A stretch of 64,000 nt of DNA, from the NCBI RefSeq assembly GCF_016775475.1, contig NZ_JAEUXJ010000009.1, positions 159,990 to 223,989 on the forward strand, written 5' to 3'. Made by a program: the position numbers and the translations under genes. Origin of the DNA: Belnapia mucosa (GTDB lineage Bacteria; Pseudomonadota; Alphaproteobacteria; Acetobacterales; Acetobacteraceae). Shown here one piece after another: positions 31,568-39,884 of the stretch. Under the pieces are notes generated by a model. It made no database searches. It had not been told where the DNA came from and worked only from the letters and a program-made list of their open reading frames with translations. Position 1 is the first letter of the stretch, and each line of letters opens with the position of its first letter.

Positions 31568-33091
31568 CTATTCCCCGCCATAGCCGAAGGCGGCCGGCGG
31601 CGCCTCCGCCGTCTCCGCCCAGACGCTTTTGGTCCGCGTATAGGCTGCCAGCGCCTCCCGCCCCGAGGACCGGCCGAAGCCGCTGCGGCCGAAGCCGCCG
31701 AAAGGCGACATGACGCTGATGCTGCGGTAGCCGTTGATCCAGAAGGTCCCGGCCCTGACCGCCGCCGCCACCCGATGCGCCCGGCCGACATCCCGCGTCC
31801 AGACGGCCCCCGCGAGGCCATAGGGCGTGGCATTGGCGAGCGCCACCGCCTCCTCCTCCGTCTCGAAGCTCAGCGCGGCGAGGACGGGGCCGAAGACCTC
31901 TTCCCGCGCGATCGCGGCCTCGGGGGCGACGCCGTCGAGGATGGTGGGCGCGTAGTAGAAGCCGCCCGTGCCGCGCAGCGCCTCCGGACAGCCCCCGCCG
32001 GCGGCGAGGCGGGCGCCGCCCTCCCGCGCCGCCTCGACCATGCCGGCGATGCGGCTCCATTGCCGGCGGTTGTTGATCGGGCCGATCTGGGTGGCGGGGT
32101 CGGTCGGGGCGCCGACCGGAATGCGGGCGCTGGCGCGGGCCAGGCGTTCGATGAAGCGGTCGCGCACGCCCCGCTGGATCAGCAGGCGGGAGCCGGCGAC
32201 GCAGCTCTGTCCCGCCGCGCCGAAGCAGGCCGCCTGGGCGCCGAGCAGGGCGCGGTCGAGATCCGCATCCTCGAAGACGATATTGGCCGACTTGCCGCCG
32301 AGTTCGAGGATGCAGGGGGTGATGTGGCGGGCGGCGGCCGCGGCGATCTCGGCCCCGGCGGCGGCCGAGCCGACGAAGACGACCAGCCCCGTCCCGGCAT
32401 GGGCCACGGCCGCCGCGCCGGTGGTCGGCCCGGCGCCGGCCAGGACCGAGACCAGGCCACGCGGCAGCCCCGCCCGGTGGCAGAGCGCGCCGAGGGCGAG
32501 GGAGGTGAGCGGCGTCAGCTCGGAGGGTTTCAGCACCGCCGCATTGCCGGCGCAGATCGCCGGCGCCACCTGCCAGCCGGCGGTGAAAATCGGCGCGTTC
32601 CAGGGGGTGATCTGCACCACCGTCCCATGCGGCTCCGGCCGCGTGTAGTTCAGATGGCTGGTCGGAACCGGGATGACCTCGCCATGCAGCTTGTCGCACC
32701 AGCCGGCATAGTATTCGAACATCTCGGCGACCTTCAGCACCTCGGCGCCGGTGTCGCGGATCGGCTTGCCGGCCGAGAGCGTCTCCAGCTCGGCGAGCGG
32801 CGCGGCCTCGGCGCGGACCAGCCGCGCCACCTCCCACATCGCCCGGCCGCGGGCGGAGGCGGTCATGCGCCACCAGTCGCGCTGGCCCTCGCGCGCCGCC
32901 GCCATCGCCGCCTCGACCACCGGGGCGCCGGCATCGGCATAGGTCAGGATCACCTGCCCATCGGCCGGGTTCACCAGCTCCAGCGGGGCGCCGGTGCCGG
33001 GGAGGATCTCCCCAGCGACGAGGCTGCCGACCTGCCCGCCGGGCAGAAGGGCGGCCAGCAATTCGGCGATGCGGGCGGCGGTCTCAGCCAT
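31568..33091 (-). CDS. NAD(P)-dependent aldehyde dehydrogenase
   Basis: Predicted 507-aa cytosolic aldehyde dehydrogenase. The cofactor and active-site landmarks are visible: ITPWNAPIFTAGWQ, the catalytic glutamate in LELGGKSANIVFED and the nucleophile in GQSCVAGSRLL. It overlaps the end of the upstream 3-hydroxyisobutyrate dehydrogenase-like gene by 8 bp and precedes def by 14 bp. With the hydroxyacid dehydrogenase it could oxidise a hydroxyacid to a semialdehyde and then to the acid. The specific substrate is unknown. Confidence 0.92.
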   Translation of the reverse strand: MAETAARIAELLAALLPGGQVGSLVAGEILPGTGAPLELVNPADGQVILTYADAGAPVVEAAMAAAREGQRDWWRMTASARGRAMWEVARLVRAEAAPLAELETLSAGKPIRDTGAEVLKVAEMFEYYAGWCDKLHGEVIPVPTSHLNYTRPEPHGTVVQITPWNAPIFTAGWQVAPAICAGNAAVLKPSELTPLTSLALGALCHRAGLPRGLVSVLAGAGPTTGAAAVAHAGTGLVVFVGSAAAGAEIAAAAARHITPCILELGGKSANIVFEDADLDRALLGAQAACFGAAGQSCVAGSRLLIQRGVRDRFIERLARASARIPVGAPTDPATQIGPINNRRQWSRIAGMVEAAREGGARLAAGGGCPEALRGTGGFYYAPTILDGVAPEAAIAREEVFGPVLAALSFETEEEAVALANATPYGLAGAVWTRDVGRAHRVAAAVRAGTFWINGYRSISVMSPFGGFGRSGFGRSSGREALAAYTRTKSVWAETAEAPPAAFGYGGE

Positions 33092-33965
33092 GGGGGCTCT
33101 CCCGGAAGGCGGCAATGCGGGTGAAGTCGTCGGGATCGGCGACGCGGTCGCGCGTCTCGGCCCAGAGGCGGGCGATGGCGGCGGCCAGCGGCAGATGCGC
33201 CCCCGTCTCGGCGGCGAGGGTGGCGGCGAGGCCGACATCCTTCCGCATCAGCCCGGCCGAGAAGCCGCTGTCGAAGGCGCCGTTCAGCACCCAGCGGGGC
33301 AGCATGACCTCGGTCGCCGCGCTGCGGCCGGTGGCGGCGTTGACCACCGGCAGCACCGCCTCGGCCGGCAGGCCGGCAGCTTCGGACAGGCGCATCGCCT
33401 CCCCGGCCAGGGCGAGATGGCCGGCGACGAGGAGGTTGTTCACCAGCTTGGCGATATTGCCGGCACCGGAAGGCCCGACATGCACCGCCCGCGCCGAGAG
33501 GGCGGCGACCACCGGCTGCACCAGGGCCAGGTCCTCGGCGCTGCCGCCGATCATCATGGTCAGCGTCCCCTCGGCCGCGCCGGAAGGCCCGCCGCTGACC
33601 GGCGCGTCGAGCAGCCCATGCCCCGCCTCGGCCAGCCTTGCGGCGAGGCGGCGGGAGGTGCCGGGATCGGAGGTGGAGGTGTCGATGACCACCAGCTTGC
33701 GGTCGCGGCGTTCCAGCAGCCCACCCGGGGCGGTCGCCAGCGCCTCCACATCGCGGGCGAGGGGAAGGGAGAAGACCAGCGCCTCGGCGCCGTGCAGCAC
33801 CTCGGCGAGGCTGGCGCGGGCCTCGATCCCGGCGGCGCTGGCCGCGGCGCGGCGGGCTTCGCTGATGTCGTGGCCGAGCACCGCGAAGCCGGCGCGGCGC
33901 AGCGACCCCGCCATGCCGAGGCCCATATTGCCGAGGCCGACCACGCCGACCGTCCGGATTGCCAT
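33084..33965 (-). CDS. 3-hydroxyisobutyrate dehydrogenase-family protein
   Basis: Predicted 293-aa beta-hydroxyacid dehydrogenase. The N-terminal Rossmann motif is GLGNMGLGMAGSL. The substrate-binding signature LLDAPVSGGPSGAAEGTLT and the catalytic lysine region NIAKLVNNLLVAGHLA follow. ATG 33965 has an AGGGCAGGGG element before it. It is the first gene of a three-gene operon with aldehyde dehydrogenase and def. A LysR gene lies upstream in the same direction, ending 95 bp away. Confidence 0.92.
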   Translation of the reverse strand: MAIRTVGVVGLGNMGLGMAGSLRRAGFAVLGHDISEARRAAASAAGIEARASLAEVLHGAEALVFSLPLARDVEALATAPGGLLERRDRKLVVIDTSTSDPGTSRRLAARLAEAGHGLLDAPVSGGPSGAAEGTLTMMIGGSAEDLALVQPVVAALSARAVHVGPSGAGNIAKLVNNLLVAGHLALAGEAMRLSEAAGLPAEAVLPVVNAATGRSAATEVMLPRWVLNGAFDSGFSAGLMRKDVGLAATLAAETGAHLPLAAAIARLWAETRDRVADPDDFTRIAAFRESPHG

Positions 33966-34059
33966 CCCCTGCCCTCCTGCCACCGGGGCGAGGATCGGGC
34001 GCGGCCAGCGTTGCCGCAAGCAGCGCTTTCCGAACAGGGCGTTGCCGTTTTGCGATGGG

Positions 34060-34965
34060 TCAGGCGGGGCGAAGGGCGTCCAGCCCAGTGGCGAGGCAGG
34101 CGGCCAGACGCTCCACGGCTTCCGGCAGGCGCCGTCCGGCGCGGACCAAGAGATGCGCGCTCGCCTCGGCCAGCAGCGGATCGGCCAGCGGCAGGGCGAG
34201 GAGCTGCCCGGCCGGCAATTCGGGCGCGGCGGCGAAGGCGGGGAGGAAGGTGGCGCCCAGCCCGGCCAGGACGAAGCGCCGCTGCAACTCGATCGAGCCG
34301 GTTTCCAGCCGGACGGAAAGGCGGAAACCCGCATCCGCTTCCACCCGGCCGAGCAGGCGGCGCACGCCATGATCCGGCGGCAGCAGGGCGCAGGGGATGC
34401 CGGCGAAACGGTGCAGCGGCAGCGGGCCAGGCTCGGCTGCGAGCGGATGGTCGGGCCGCAGGATGGCGGCCAGCGGCTGCCGGGCGCTGGCGAGGGAGCG
34501 GAGGCCGGGATGCGCGGTAGGATTATAGGCCAGGCCGAGATCCGCCTCGCCCTCCGCGACCGCCGCCTGGATGCGGTCGGTTCCGCCAAGGCTGACCTGA
34601 TAGGTGATGCCGGGATGCGCCGCGGCGAAGCCGGCCAGCGCATGGTCCACCAGATCGGCGAGGAAGCCGCCGCCGCAGCAGAGGCGCACCATCCCCGCCT
34701 CCACCCCGCGCAACCGGCGCAGCCGGTCGCCGAGCGCCGCCGCCTCCTCGGCCCGGCGTGCGGCGTGCTCGGCGACGAGGCGCCCGGCCTCGGTCGGGGC
34801 GACGCCGCGGGGCAGGCGTTCCAGCAGCGGCGCGCCGCTTTGCGCCTCCAACTCCGCCACCTGGCGGCTGATGGCGGAGGCGGCGACATGCAGCGCTTCC
34901 GCCGCGCCGCGGATCGAGCCGGCGCGCAGCACGGCCAGGAAGTAGCGAAGCGCGCGGTCGTTCAT
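34060..34965 (-). CDS. LysR-family transcriptional regulator
   Basis: Predicted 301-aa regulator. The N-terminal helix-turn-helix (about residues 1-65) reads LRYFLAVLRAGSIRGAAEAL and HVAASAISRQVAELE, followed by a periplasmic-binding-protein-like effector domain. Start ATG 34965 aligns with the family; ATG 34989 would add eight residues. It is upstream of, and in line with, the dehydrogenase operon, and divergent from a small membrane protein gene with a 57-bp gap. Either could be its target. Confidence 0.9.
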   Translation of the reverse strand: MNDRALRYFLAVLRAGSIRGAAEALHVAASAISRQVAELEAQSGAPLLERLPRGVAPTEAGRLVAEHAARRAEEAAALGDRLRRLRGVEAGMVRLCCGGGFLADLVDHALAGFAAAHPGITYQVSLGGTDRIQAAVAEGEADLGLAYNPTAHPGLRSLASARQPLAAILRPDHPLAAEPGPLPLHRFAGIPCALLPPDHGVRRLLGRVEADAGFRLSVRLETGSIELQRRFVLAGLGATFLPAFAAAPELPAGQLLALPLADPLLAEASAHLLVRAGRRLPEAVERLAACLATGLDALRPA

Positions 34966-35022
34966 CGCCCCAGGATCATGGTGGAGCAACTGTCTGGCAA
35001 CCGCAGGGTGGGAGGATGCGGC

Positions 35023-35265
35023 ATGACCGAATTGTCCATCCTTTCCCCGCTCCCGGAGCAGCTCTGGCTGCTCGGCGTCATCGCGGCCGGCGTCGCCATG
35101 GGCCTCTGGTACGAGATCATCGCCGCCGGGCGCGGCCGCCTGCCGCTGCTGGTCGGCATCGCCGCGCTGGGCCTCGGCGCGGTCGGCGGCCAGCCCTGGG
35201 CGGGCATCGCGCTCGGCTGCCTGCTCGGTGCGCGGACCGTCACCGGGCTGCGGCCGGAAGCCTAG
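35023..35265 (+). CDS. small membrane protein, two or three helices
   Basis: Predicted 80-aa protein, not recognised. It has hydrophobic segments at about residues 14-32, 40-55 and 58-70, with GRGR between the first two. A GGGTGGGAGGA ribosome binding site precedes ATG 35023. It is divergent from the LysR gene. Function unknown. Confidence 0.75.
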   Translation: MTELSILSPLPEQLWLLGVIAAGVAMGLWYEIIAAGRGRLPLLVGIAALGLGAVGGQPWAGIALGCLLGARTVTGLRPEA

Positions 35266-35275
35266 GCCGGGCGCT

Positions 35276-36658
35276 TCAGCACTCGACCACGTTCACGGCG
35301 AGGCCGCCGAGCGAGGTCTCCTTGTATTTGTGGGACATGTCGAGGCCGGTTTGCCGCATGGTGGCGACCACTTGGTCCAGGCTGACCAGATGCCGGCCAT
35401 CGCCATGCAGCGACAGCCGGGCGGCATTGATCGCCTTCACCGCGCCGATCGCATTGCGCTCGATGCAGGGCACCTGCACCAGGCCGGCGACCGGGTCGCA
35501 GGTGAGGCCGAGATTGTGCTCCAGGCCGATCTCGGCCGCATTCTCGATCTGCGCGTCGCTGCCGCCGAGCGCCGCGGCGAGGCCGGCCGCCGCCATGGCG
35601 CAGGCCGAGCCGACTTCCCCCTGGCAGCCCACCTCGGCGCCGGAGATGGAGGCGTTGCGCTTGATGATGGCGCCGATCGCCGCGGCGGCGAGGAGGAAGG
35701 TCTCCACCCCCGCCGCATCGGCGCCGGGGACGAAGCGTTCGTAATATTCCAGCACGGCCGGGATGATGCCGGCGGCGCCATTGGTCGGGGCGGTGACGAC
35801 GCGGCCGCCGGCGGCATTCTCCTCGTTCACCGCCAGCGCCCAGAGATTGACCCAGTCCATCGCCGCCAGCGGATCGGCCTCGTTGCGCAGGGCCCGCGCC
35901 TCCAGCCGGGCGAGGAGGGCAGGGGCGCGGCGGCGGACGCGGAGGCCGCCGGGCAGTTCCCCCTCGCCGCGCAGGCCGCGGGCGATGCAGGCGCGCATCG
36001 CCTCCCGCAGCCGGGCGATGCCGGCGGAGAGCTCGGCCGGGCTGCGCTGGCTCGTCTCATTGGCACGCATCAGGCCAGGGATGCCGAGGCCGGATTCGGC
36101 GGCGCGCTGCAGCAGCTCGGCCGCGTCGCGGAAGGGATGCGGCACCGCGGCGGTGCCGGCACCGGCATCGAGCGGATGGCCTGCCTCATCCAGCACGAAG
36201 CCGCCGCCGACTGAGTAATAGGCGTGCGACTCCCCCTCCCGCCCCGCCTCGAAGGCCGTGAGGCGGAGGGCGTTGGTGTGGTGCGGCAGCACCTCCCGCG
36301 GGCGGAAGGCGATATCGGCCACGGGGTCGAAGCCGATGGCGCGGCCATCGGGCAGGGTGAGCCGGCCGGTCGTGCGGATGGTGGCGGCAAGCCGGGCGGC
36401 CTCGTCCGGGTCGAGCGTCTCGGGCTCGGCGCCGGCCAGGCCGAGCAGCACGGCGGTATCGGTCGCATGGCCGCGGCCGGTGAGGGCGAGGGAGCCGAAC
36501 AGCTCCACCGCGATCCGCCCAACCGGCCGGGCCGGGTCGAGGCCCGCGGCGAAATGCCTGGCGGCGCGCATGGGGCCGACGGTATGGGAGCTCGACGGCC
36601 CGACCCCGATGCGGAACAGGTCGAACAGGCCGATCCAGGCGGGTGCGGCTTCAGGCAT
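35276..36658 (-). CDS. sdaA: L-serine ammonia-lyase, iron-sulfur dependent, single chain
   Basis: Predicted 460-aa enzyme converting L-serine to pyruvate and ammonia. The N-terminal beta domain starts with the GPSSSHTVGPM substrate motif. The C-terminal alpha domain holds GCQGEVGSACAMAAAGL and CDPVAGLVQVPCIERN, whose cysteines bind the oxygen-sensitive 4Fe-4S cluster. Length and order match the fused single-chain class (SdaA of enteric bacteria, about 455 aa). ATG 36658 is chosen because the alignment starts there. It is transcribed alone, divergent from the histidine phosphatase gene with a 100-bp gap. Confidence 0.94.
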   Translation of the reverse strand: MPEAAPAWIGLFDLFRIGVGPSSSHTVGPMRAARHFAAGLDPARPVGRIAVELFGSLALTGRGHATDTAVLLGLAGAEPETLDPDEAARLAATIRTTGRLTLPDGRAIGFDPVADIAFRPREVLPHHTNALRLTAFEAGREGESHAYYSVGGGFVLDEAGHPLDAGAGTAAVPHPFRDAAELLQRAAESGLGIPGLMRANETSQRSPAELSAGIARLREAMRACIARGLRGEGELPGGLRVRRRAPALLARLEARALRNEADPLAAMDWVNLWALAVNEENAAGGRVVTAPTNGAAGIIPAVLEYYERFVPGADAAGVETFLLAAAAIGAIIKRNASISGAEVGCQGEVGSACAMAAAGLAAALGGSDAQIENAAEIGLEHNLGLTCDPVAGLVQVPCIERNAIGAVKAINAARLSLHGDGRHLVSLDQVVATMRQTGLDMSHKYKETSLGGLAVNVVEC

Positions 36659-36758
36659 CGGGCACCTCCGCGGCCATTGGACGGGTTGCGCCGGCCGAGG
36701 GCAAGGCTGGATACGCTGGAGGCTCGCGCCGCGGGCGCGGAGGGGGTAATCCCCCGCC

Positions 36759-37394
36759 ATGCCGGAAACCCGCTTCCACCTGATCCGCCACGCCCTGGTC
36801 GAGCCCCAGGCGCGCACCGTCTTCTATGGCGCCATGGATGTCGCGCTCTGCGACCTGGCGCTGCGCCAGGATGCGGCGCTGTTCCGCTGGCTGGCGGCGC
36901 GGCTGCCGCGGCCGGCCATCTGGGTCACCTCGCAGCTCGCCCGCACCCGGGCGACGGCGGCGGCGATCTTCGCCGCCGGCTATCCCGAACAGCCCCTGGC
37001 CGCCGAGCCCGACCTGGCCGAGCAGCACCTGGGCGAATGGCAGGGCCTGCCGCATGAGGAGGTGGCGGCGCGGCTGCGCCATCCGGCGCATCCCTTCTGG
37101 CCCCATGCCGCCGAGGAGGAGCCGCCGGGCGGCGAGAGCTTCGCCGCGGTCCAGCAACGGGTCGGGGCCGTGCTCGACCGGCTGGCCGAGGCGCATGCCG
37201 GGGCGGATGTGGTGGTCATCGCCCATGGCGGCTCGATCCGCGCCGCGCTGGCGCATGCGCTCGGCCTCACGGGGCATCAGGCGCTGGCCTTCTCCATCCG
37301 CAATCTCGGCCTGACGCGGCTGGAGCGCCATAGCGGCGACTGGCGCGTCGCCGCCGTGAACGAGGAGCCCTGGGTCATCCCCGACTGGGAATGA
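36759..37394 (+). CDS. histidine phosphatase family protein
   Basis: Predicted 211-aa phosphatase of the phosphoglycerate mutase-like fold. The catalytic motif is FHLIRHALVEP (RHA in place of RHG) near residue 8; the proton donor is in DLAEQHLGEWQG and the second histidine is in VIAHGGSIRAAL. It resembles CobC-like alpha-ribazole phosphatases, but there are no cobalamin genes nearby, so the substrate is open. It is divergent from sdaA and ends before a strong bidirectional terminator. Confidence 0.88.
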   Translation: MPETRFHLIRHALVEPQARTVFYGAMDVALCDLALRQDAALFRWLAARLPRPAIWVTSQLARTRATAAAIFAAGYPEQPLAAEPDLAEQHLGEWQGLPHEEVAARLRHPAHPFWPHAAEEEPPGGESFAAVQQRVGAVLDRLAEAHAGADVVVIAHGGSIRAALAHALGLTGHQALAFSIRNLGLTRLERHSGDWRVAAVNEEPWVIPDWE

Positions 37395-37434
37395 CCCGGG
37401 ATTGCCGGGGCAAGCCCGGCACCGGTGCCGCTAT

Positions 37435-37464
37435 TTGAGACTGCGCCGGATGGCGCAGTCTCAA
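37435..37464. terminator. bidirectional intrinsic terminator hairpin
   Basis: A perfect 13-bp stem (37435-37447 and 37452-37464, starting TTGAGACTGCGCC) with a GGAT loop lies between the convergent phosphatase and RTX genes. The outer A/T pairs give short A and T runs on each side, fitting termination both ways. Confidence 0.75.
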
Positions 37465-37472
37465 AGCGATCC

Positions 37473-38615
37473 TCAGACGATCTTCACCCAGTGGGAGAGG
37501 TTGTCGAGGAAGGTGTCCTTGTCCATGCCATGGATGACGATGGTGTTCTCGCCGATCGTGATCTTGGTCATGCCCTGGTTGCCGCTGACATAGGGCGCGA
37601 GGTCGGCCGGCCGTTCGATGTCCGTGCCGTTGATGCCAGACGAGAGCACGATCCGGTCCTGCGCCGTGAAATCGGCGATGTGGTCATGGCCGAAATCATC
37701 GCCGAAATAGAAATCGTCATGGCCCTGGCCGCCGAACAGGCTGTCATTGCCGGCGCCGCCATAGAGACTGTCATTGCCATCGCCGCCGAATAGCGTGTCG
37801 TTGCCGGCCCCGCCCTGCAGCAGATCCCGGCCATCGCCGCCGCGCAGCAGATCCCGGCCGTCATCGCCATAGAGGCTGTCATTGCCATCGTCGCCGGACA
37901 AGGTGTCGTTGCCGGTACCGCCATGCAGCAAGTCCCGGCCATCGCCGCCGCGCAGCAGATCCCGGCCGTCATCGCCGTAGAGGTTGTCATTGCCATCCCC
38001 GCCGGACAACGTGTCGTCCCCGGTGCCGCCATGGAGCAGGTCCCGGCCCTCATTGCCCTGCAGGCTGTCATTGCCACTGCCGCCTAAGAGCGTGTCGTCG
38101 CCGATGCCCCCGCGGAGGTCGTCCCGGCCATCGCCGCCCAGGAGCGAGTCATCGCCACGACCGCCCAGCAACGCGTCGTTGCCTGTACCGCCGGATAATG
38201 TGTCATGACCGTCGCCGCCATCGAGACGGTCTCGGCCGTCGCCGCCGCTGAGGCTGTCCGCGCCCTGGCCGCCGAACAGGCCGTCGTTGCCGGCGCCGCC
38301 GGACAGATGGTCGTTGCCACTATCGCCCCGGCCGATGTCATTGCCGCGGCCGAGGTCGAGCGTGTCGTCGCCGCGGCCGCCGGTCACGATGTCATTGCCG
38401 CGGCCGGTCAGGGCGATGTCGTCGCCCCGGCCAAGCCGGAGGTCGAAGTCGAGGCGGTGGCCCGTGGCGTCCACGGCGCTGTCACCGGTGCGGCTCGAAA
38501 GATCCAATATCGGAATGGAACTGTCGATATGGTAGAAAGCATCGACGCCACGTGGCACGTCATAGATGCCCATATGGTCGCCATTGCCGCCAATAATGGA
38601 TGCGAAATCAGACAT
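37473..38615 (-). CDS. RTX calcium-binding protein, long paralogue
   Basis: Predicted 380-aa secreted protein of the hemolysin-type calcium-binding class. After a ~65-residue N-terminal module (ASIIGGNG, PRGVDAFYH) come roughly 25 glycine-aspartate nonapeptides of GGxGxDxLx form (about 75-300), which fold as a calcium beta-roll. A C-terminal module follows, with HDDFYFGDDFGHDHIADFTA and a final LDNLSHWVKIV that should be the type I secretion signal. There is no signal peptide and no lipase, protease or toxin domain. A 36-residue block of four nonapeptides is duplicated in tandem. GAGGTGAT precedes ATG 38615. No HlyB/HlyD/TolC genes are nearby. Confidence 0.9.
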   Translation of the reverse strand: MSDFASIIGGNGDHMGIYDVPRGVDAFYHIDSSIPILDLSSRTGDSAVDATGHRLDFDLRLGRGDDIALTGRGNDIVTGGRGDDTLDLGRGNDIGRGDSGNDHLSGGAGNDGLFGGQGADSLSGGDGRDRLDGGDGHDTLSGGTGNDALLGGRGDDSLLGGDGRDDLRGGIGDDTLLGGSGNDSLQGNEGRDLLHGGTGDDTLSGGDGNDNLYGDDGRDLLRGGDGRDLLHGGTGNDTLSGDDGNDSLYGDDGRDLLRGGDGRDLLQGGAGNDTLFGGDGNDSLYGGAGNDSLFGGQGHDDFYFGDDFGHDHIADFTAQDRIVLSSGINGTDIERPADLAPYVSGNQGMTKITIGENTIVIHGMDKDTFLDNLSHWVKIV

Positions 38616-38768
38616 ATATCACCTCGATATTGAAAATAAACCTGCTCCAGACATCGAGGGTCACAATGCAACGCGAACGGTATACAACGAACACCTATTC
38701 ACTAGACAATTGTTCACAATCATCGCGAGTGGCGGTGGCGTCGGGAACCGTACTCAGGGCGGTAGAAC
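38616..38768. promoter_or_regulatory. AT-richer promoter region of the long RTX gene
   Basis: The 190-bp gap between the two RTX genes is far lower in GC than its surroundings, with stretches such as ATATTGAAAATAAA near 38628-38641. It should contain the promoter of the long RTX gene. I cannot fix a single -10/-35 pair with confidence. Confidence 0.4.
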
Positions 38769-38793
38769 GGCCCGGCGTTGGTTGAGCCGGGCC
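38769..38793 (-). terminator. hairpin downstream of the short RTX gene
   Basis: GGCCCGGC (38769-38776) and GCCGGGCC (38786-38793) form a perfect 8-bp stem 12 bp past the end of the short RTX gene in its direction of transcription. No clear T-tract follows. The two RTX genes are therefore probably separate transcripts. Confidence 0.55.
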
Positions 38794-38805
38794 GGGCCAC
38801 CTTCA

Positions 38806-39675
38806 TCAGACGATCTTCACCCAATGGGACAGGTTGTCGAGGAAGCTGTCCTTGTCCACGCCATGGATGACGACGGTGTTCTCGCCGATCGTGATCTTTG
38901 TCATGAGGTGATTGCCGCTGACAAGCGGCGCCAGATCCTGCGGCGTTCGGATGCCGGAACCGTCGAGGTCGGAGGCGAATACGAGGCGGTCCTGCGCCGT
39001 GAAATCGGCGATCTGGTCGTGGCCGAAGCCGTCGGCGAAGTAGAAGTCGTCATGCCCGTTGCCGCCGACCAGCAGATCCTCGCCGGTACCGCCCGATAGC
39101 GTGTCGTTGCCATTGCCGCCGAGCATCGTGTCATTGCCGCTGCCGCCGTTCAGCAGGTCGTTGCCGTTGCCGCCGAGCAGCCAATCCGCGCCGTCGCCGC
39201 CATAAAGGTCGTCATTGCCCTCATCGCCGACCAGCGTGTCCTGGCCCGCCCCGCCGACCAGCAGGTCCGAGCCGTTTCCGCCATCCAGATGGTCGTTGCC
39301 GCCGCCACCGTTGATCGTGTCGTCATTTCCGCCGCCGCTCAGCGTGTCGTGGCCGTCGCCTGCCTGGATGGCGTCGCGCCCCTGGTCGCCCGCGACGAAG
39401 TTGTTGCCGCCGCCGGCATCGATGCTGTCGCCGCCCTTGCCGCCGAAGATGATGTCGTCGCCGCTGCCGGTCTGGACGGTGTCGCTGCCCTTGCCGAGCA
39501 GGATGTGCAGGGCATGGGCATTGCCAGCGGCGTCCACCAGGCTGTCGCCGGTACGCCCCGAGAGGTCGAGGACGGGGAGGTTGCTGTCGACATGGTAGAA
39601 GGCATCCACCCCGCGCGGGATGGCGTCGAAGGCGAGATGCGTCCCATTGCCGCCGATGATCGATGCGTAATCCAT
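38806..39675 (-). CDS. RTX calcium-binding protein, short paralogue
   Basis: Predicted 289-aa secreted RTX protein, clearly paralogous to the gene at 37473. The N-terminal module (ASIIGGNG, PRGVDAFYHVDS, LDLSGRTGDS) and C-terminal module (HDDFYFADGFGHDQIADFTA, DNLSHWVKIV) match closely, while the nonapeptide region is shorter (about 15 repeats, residues 70-210) and more varied. AGGGGAAG precedes ATG 39675. Same likely route: type I secretion with calcium-induced folding outside the cell. Such proteins may serve as surface or biofilm matrix components. Confidence 0.9.
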   Translation of the reverse strand: MDYASIIGGNGTHLAFDAIPRGVDAFYHVDSNLPVLDLSGRTGDSLVDAAGNAHALHILLGKGSDTVQTGSGDDIIFGGKGGDSIDAGGGNNFVAGDQGRDAIQAGDGHDTLSGGGNDDTINGGGGNDHLDGGNGSDLLVGGAGQDTLVGDEGNDDLYGGDGADWLLGGNGNDLLNGGSGNDTMLGGNGNDTLSGGTGEDLLVGGNGHDDFYFADGFGHDQIADFTAQDRLVFASDLDGSGIRTPQDLAPLVSGNHLMTKITIGENTVVIHGVDKDSFLDNLSHWVKIV

Positions 39676-39884
39676 GCTTCCCCTGCCCTTCGTCGATTGC
39701 GGCTCGCAAGCCGTGTGGCCCTGACGGGAGCCACAACTCTAGATTGCATGGTGTGGCAGATAAGCACTTCTGAGTGTGTTAATAATTGTTAAATCGCCTG
39801 ATGCGCGAGTTCCGCGCGGGTTTGGACAGGCCGGGCCGGAGCCTCTAACCTCCCCTCATTTCCAAGGTTTGGCGGGGGAAGCTG
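39676..39884. promoter_or_regulatory. AT-rich divergent promoter region
   Basis: The 209-bp gap between the divergent RTX and SYLF genes includes an AT-rich stretch (TTAATAATTGTTAAAT at about 39779-39794), the likely site of one or both promoters. No gene is seen. Confidence 0.4.

Noticed and set aside
38205..38633. Plus-strand frame antisense to the long RTX gene
   Set aside because: A mirror of the nonapeptide repeats, giving a low-complexity alanine/valine product; no ribosome binding site.
39779..39794. AT-rich TTAATAATTGTTAAAT considered as a replication origin or att site
   Set aside because: No DnaA boxes, tRNA end, integrase or second copy nearby; a promoter of the divergent RTX/SYLF genes explains it better.
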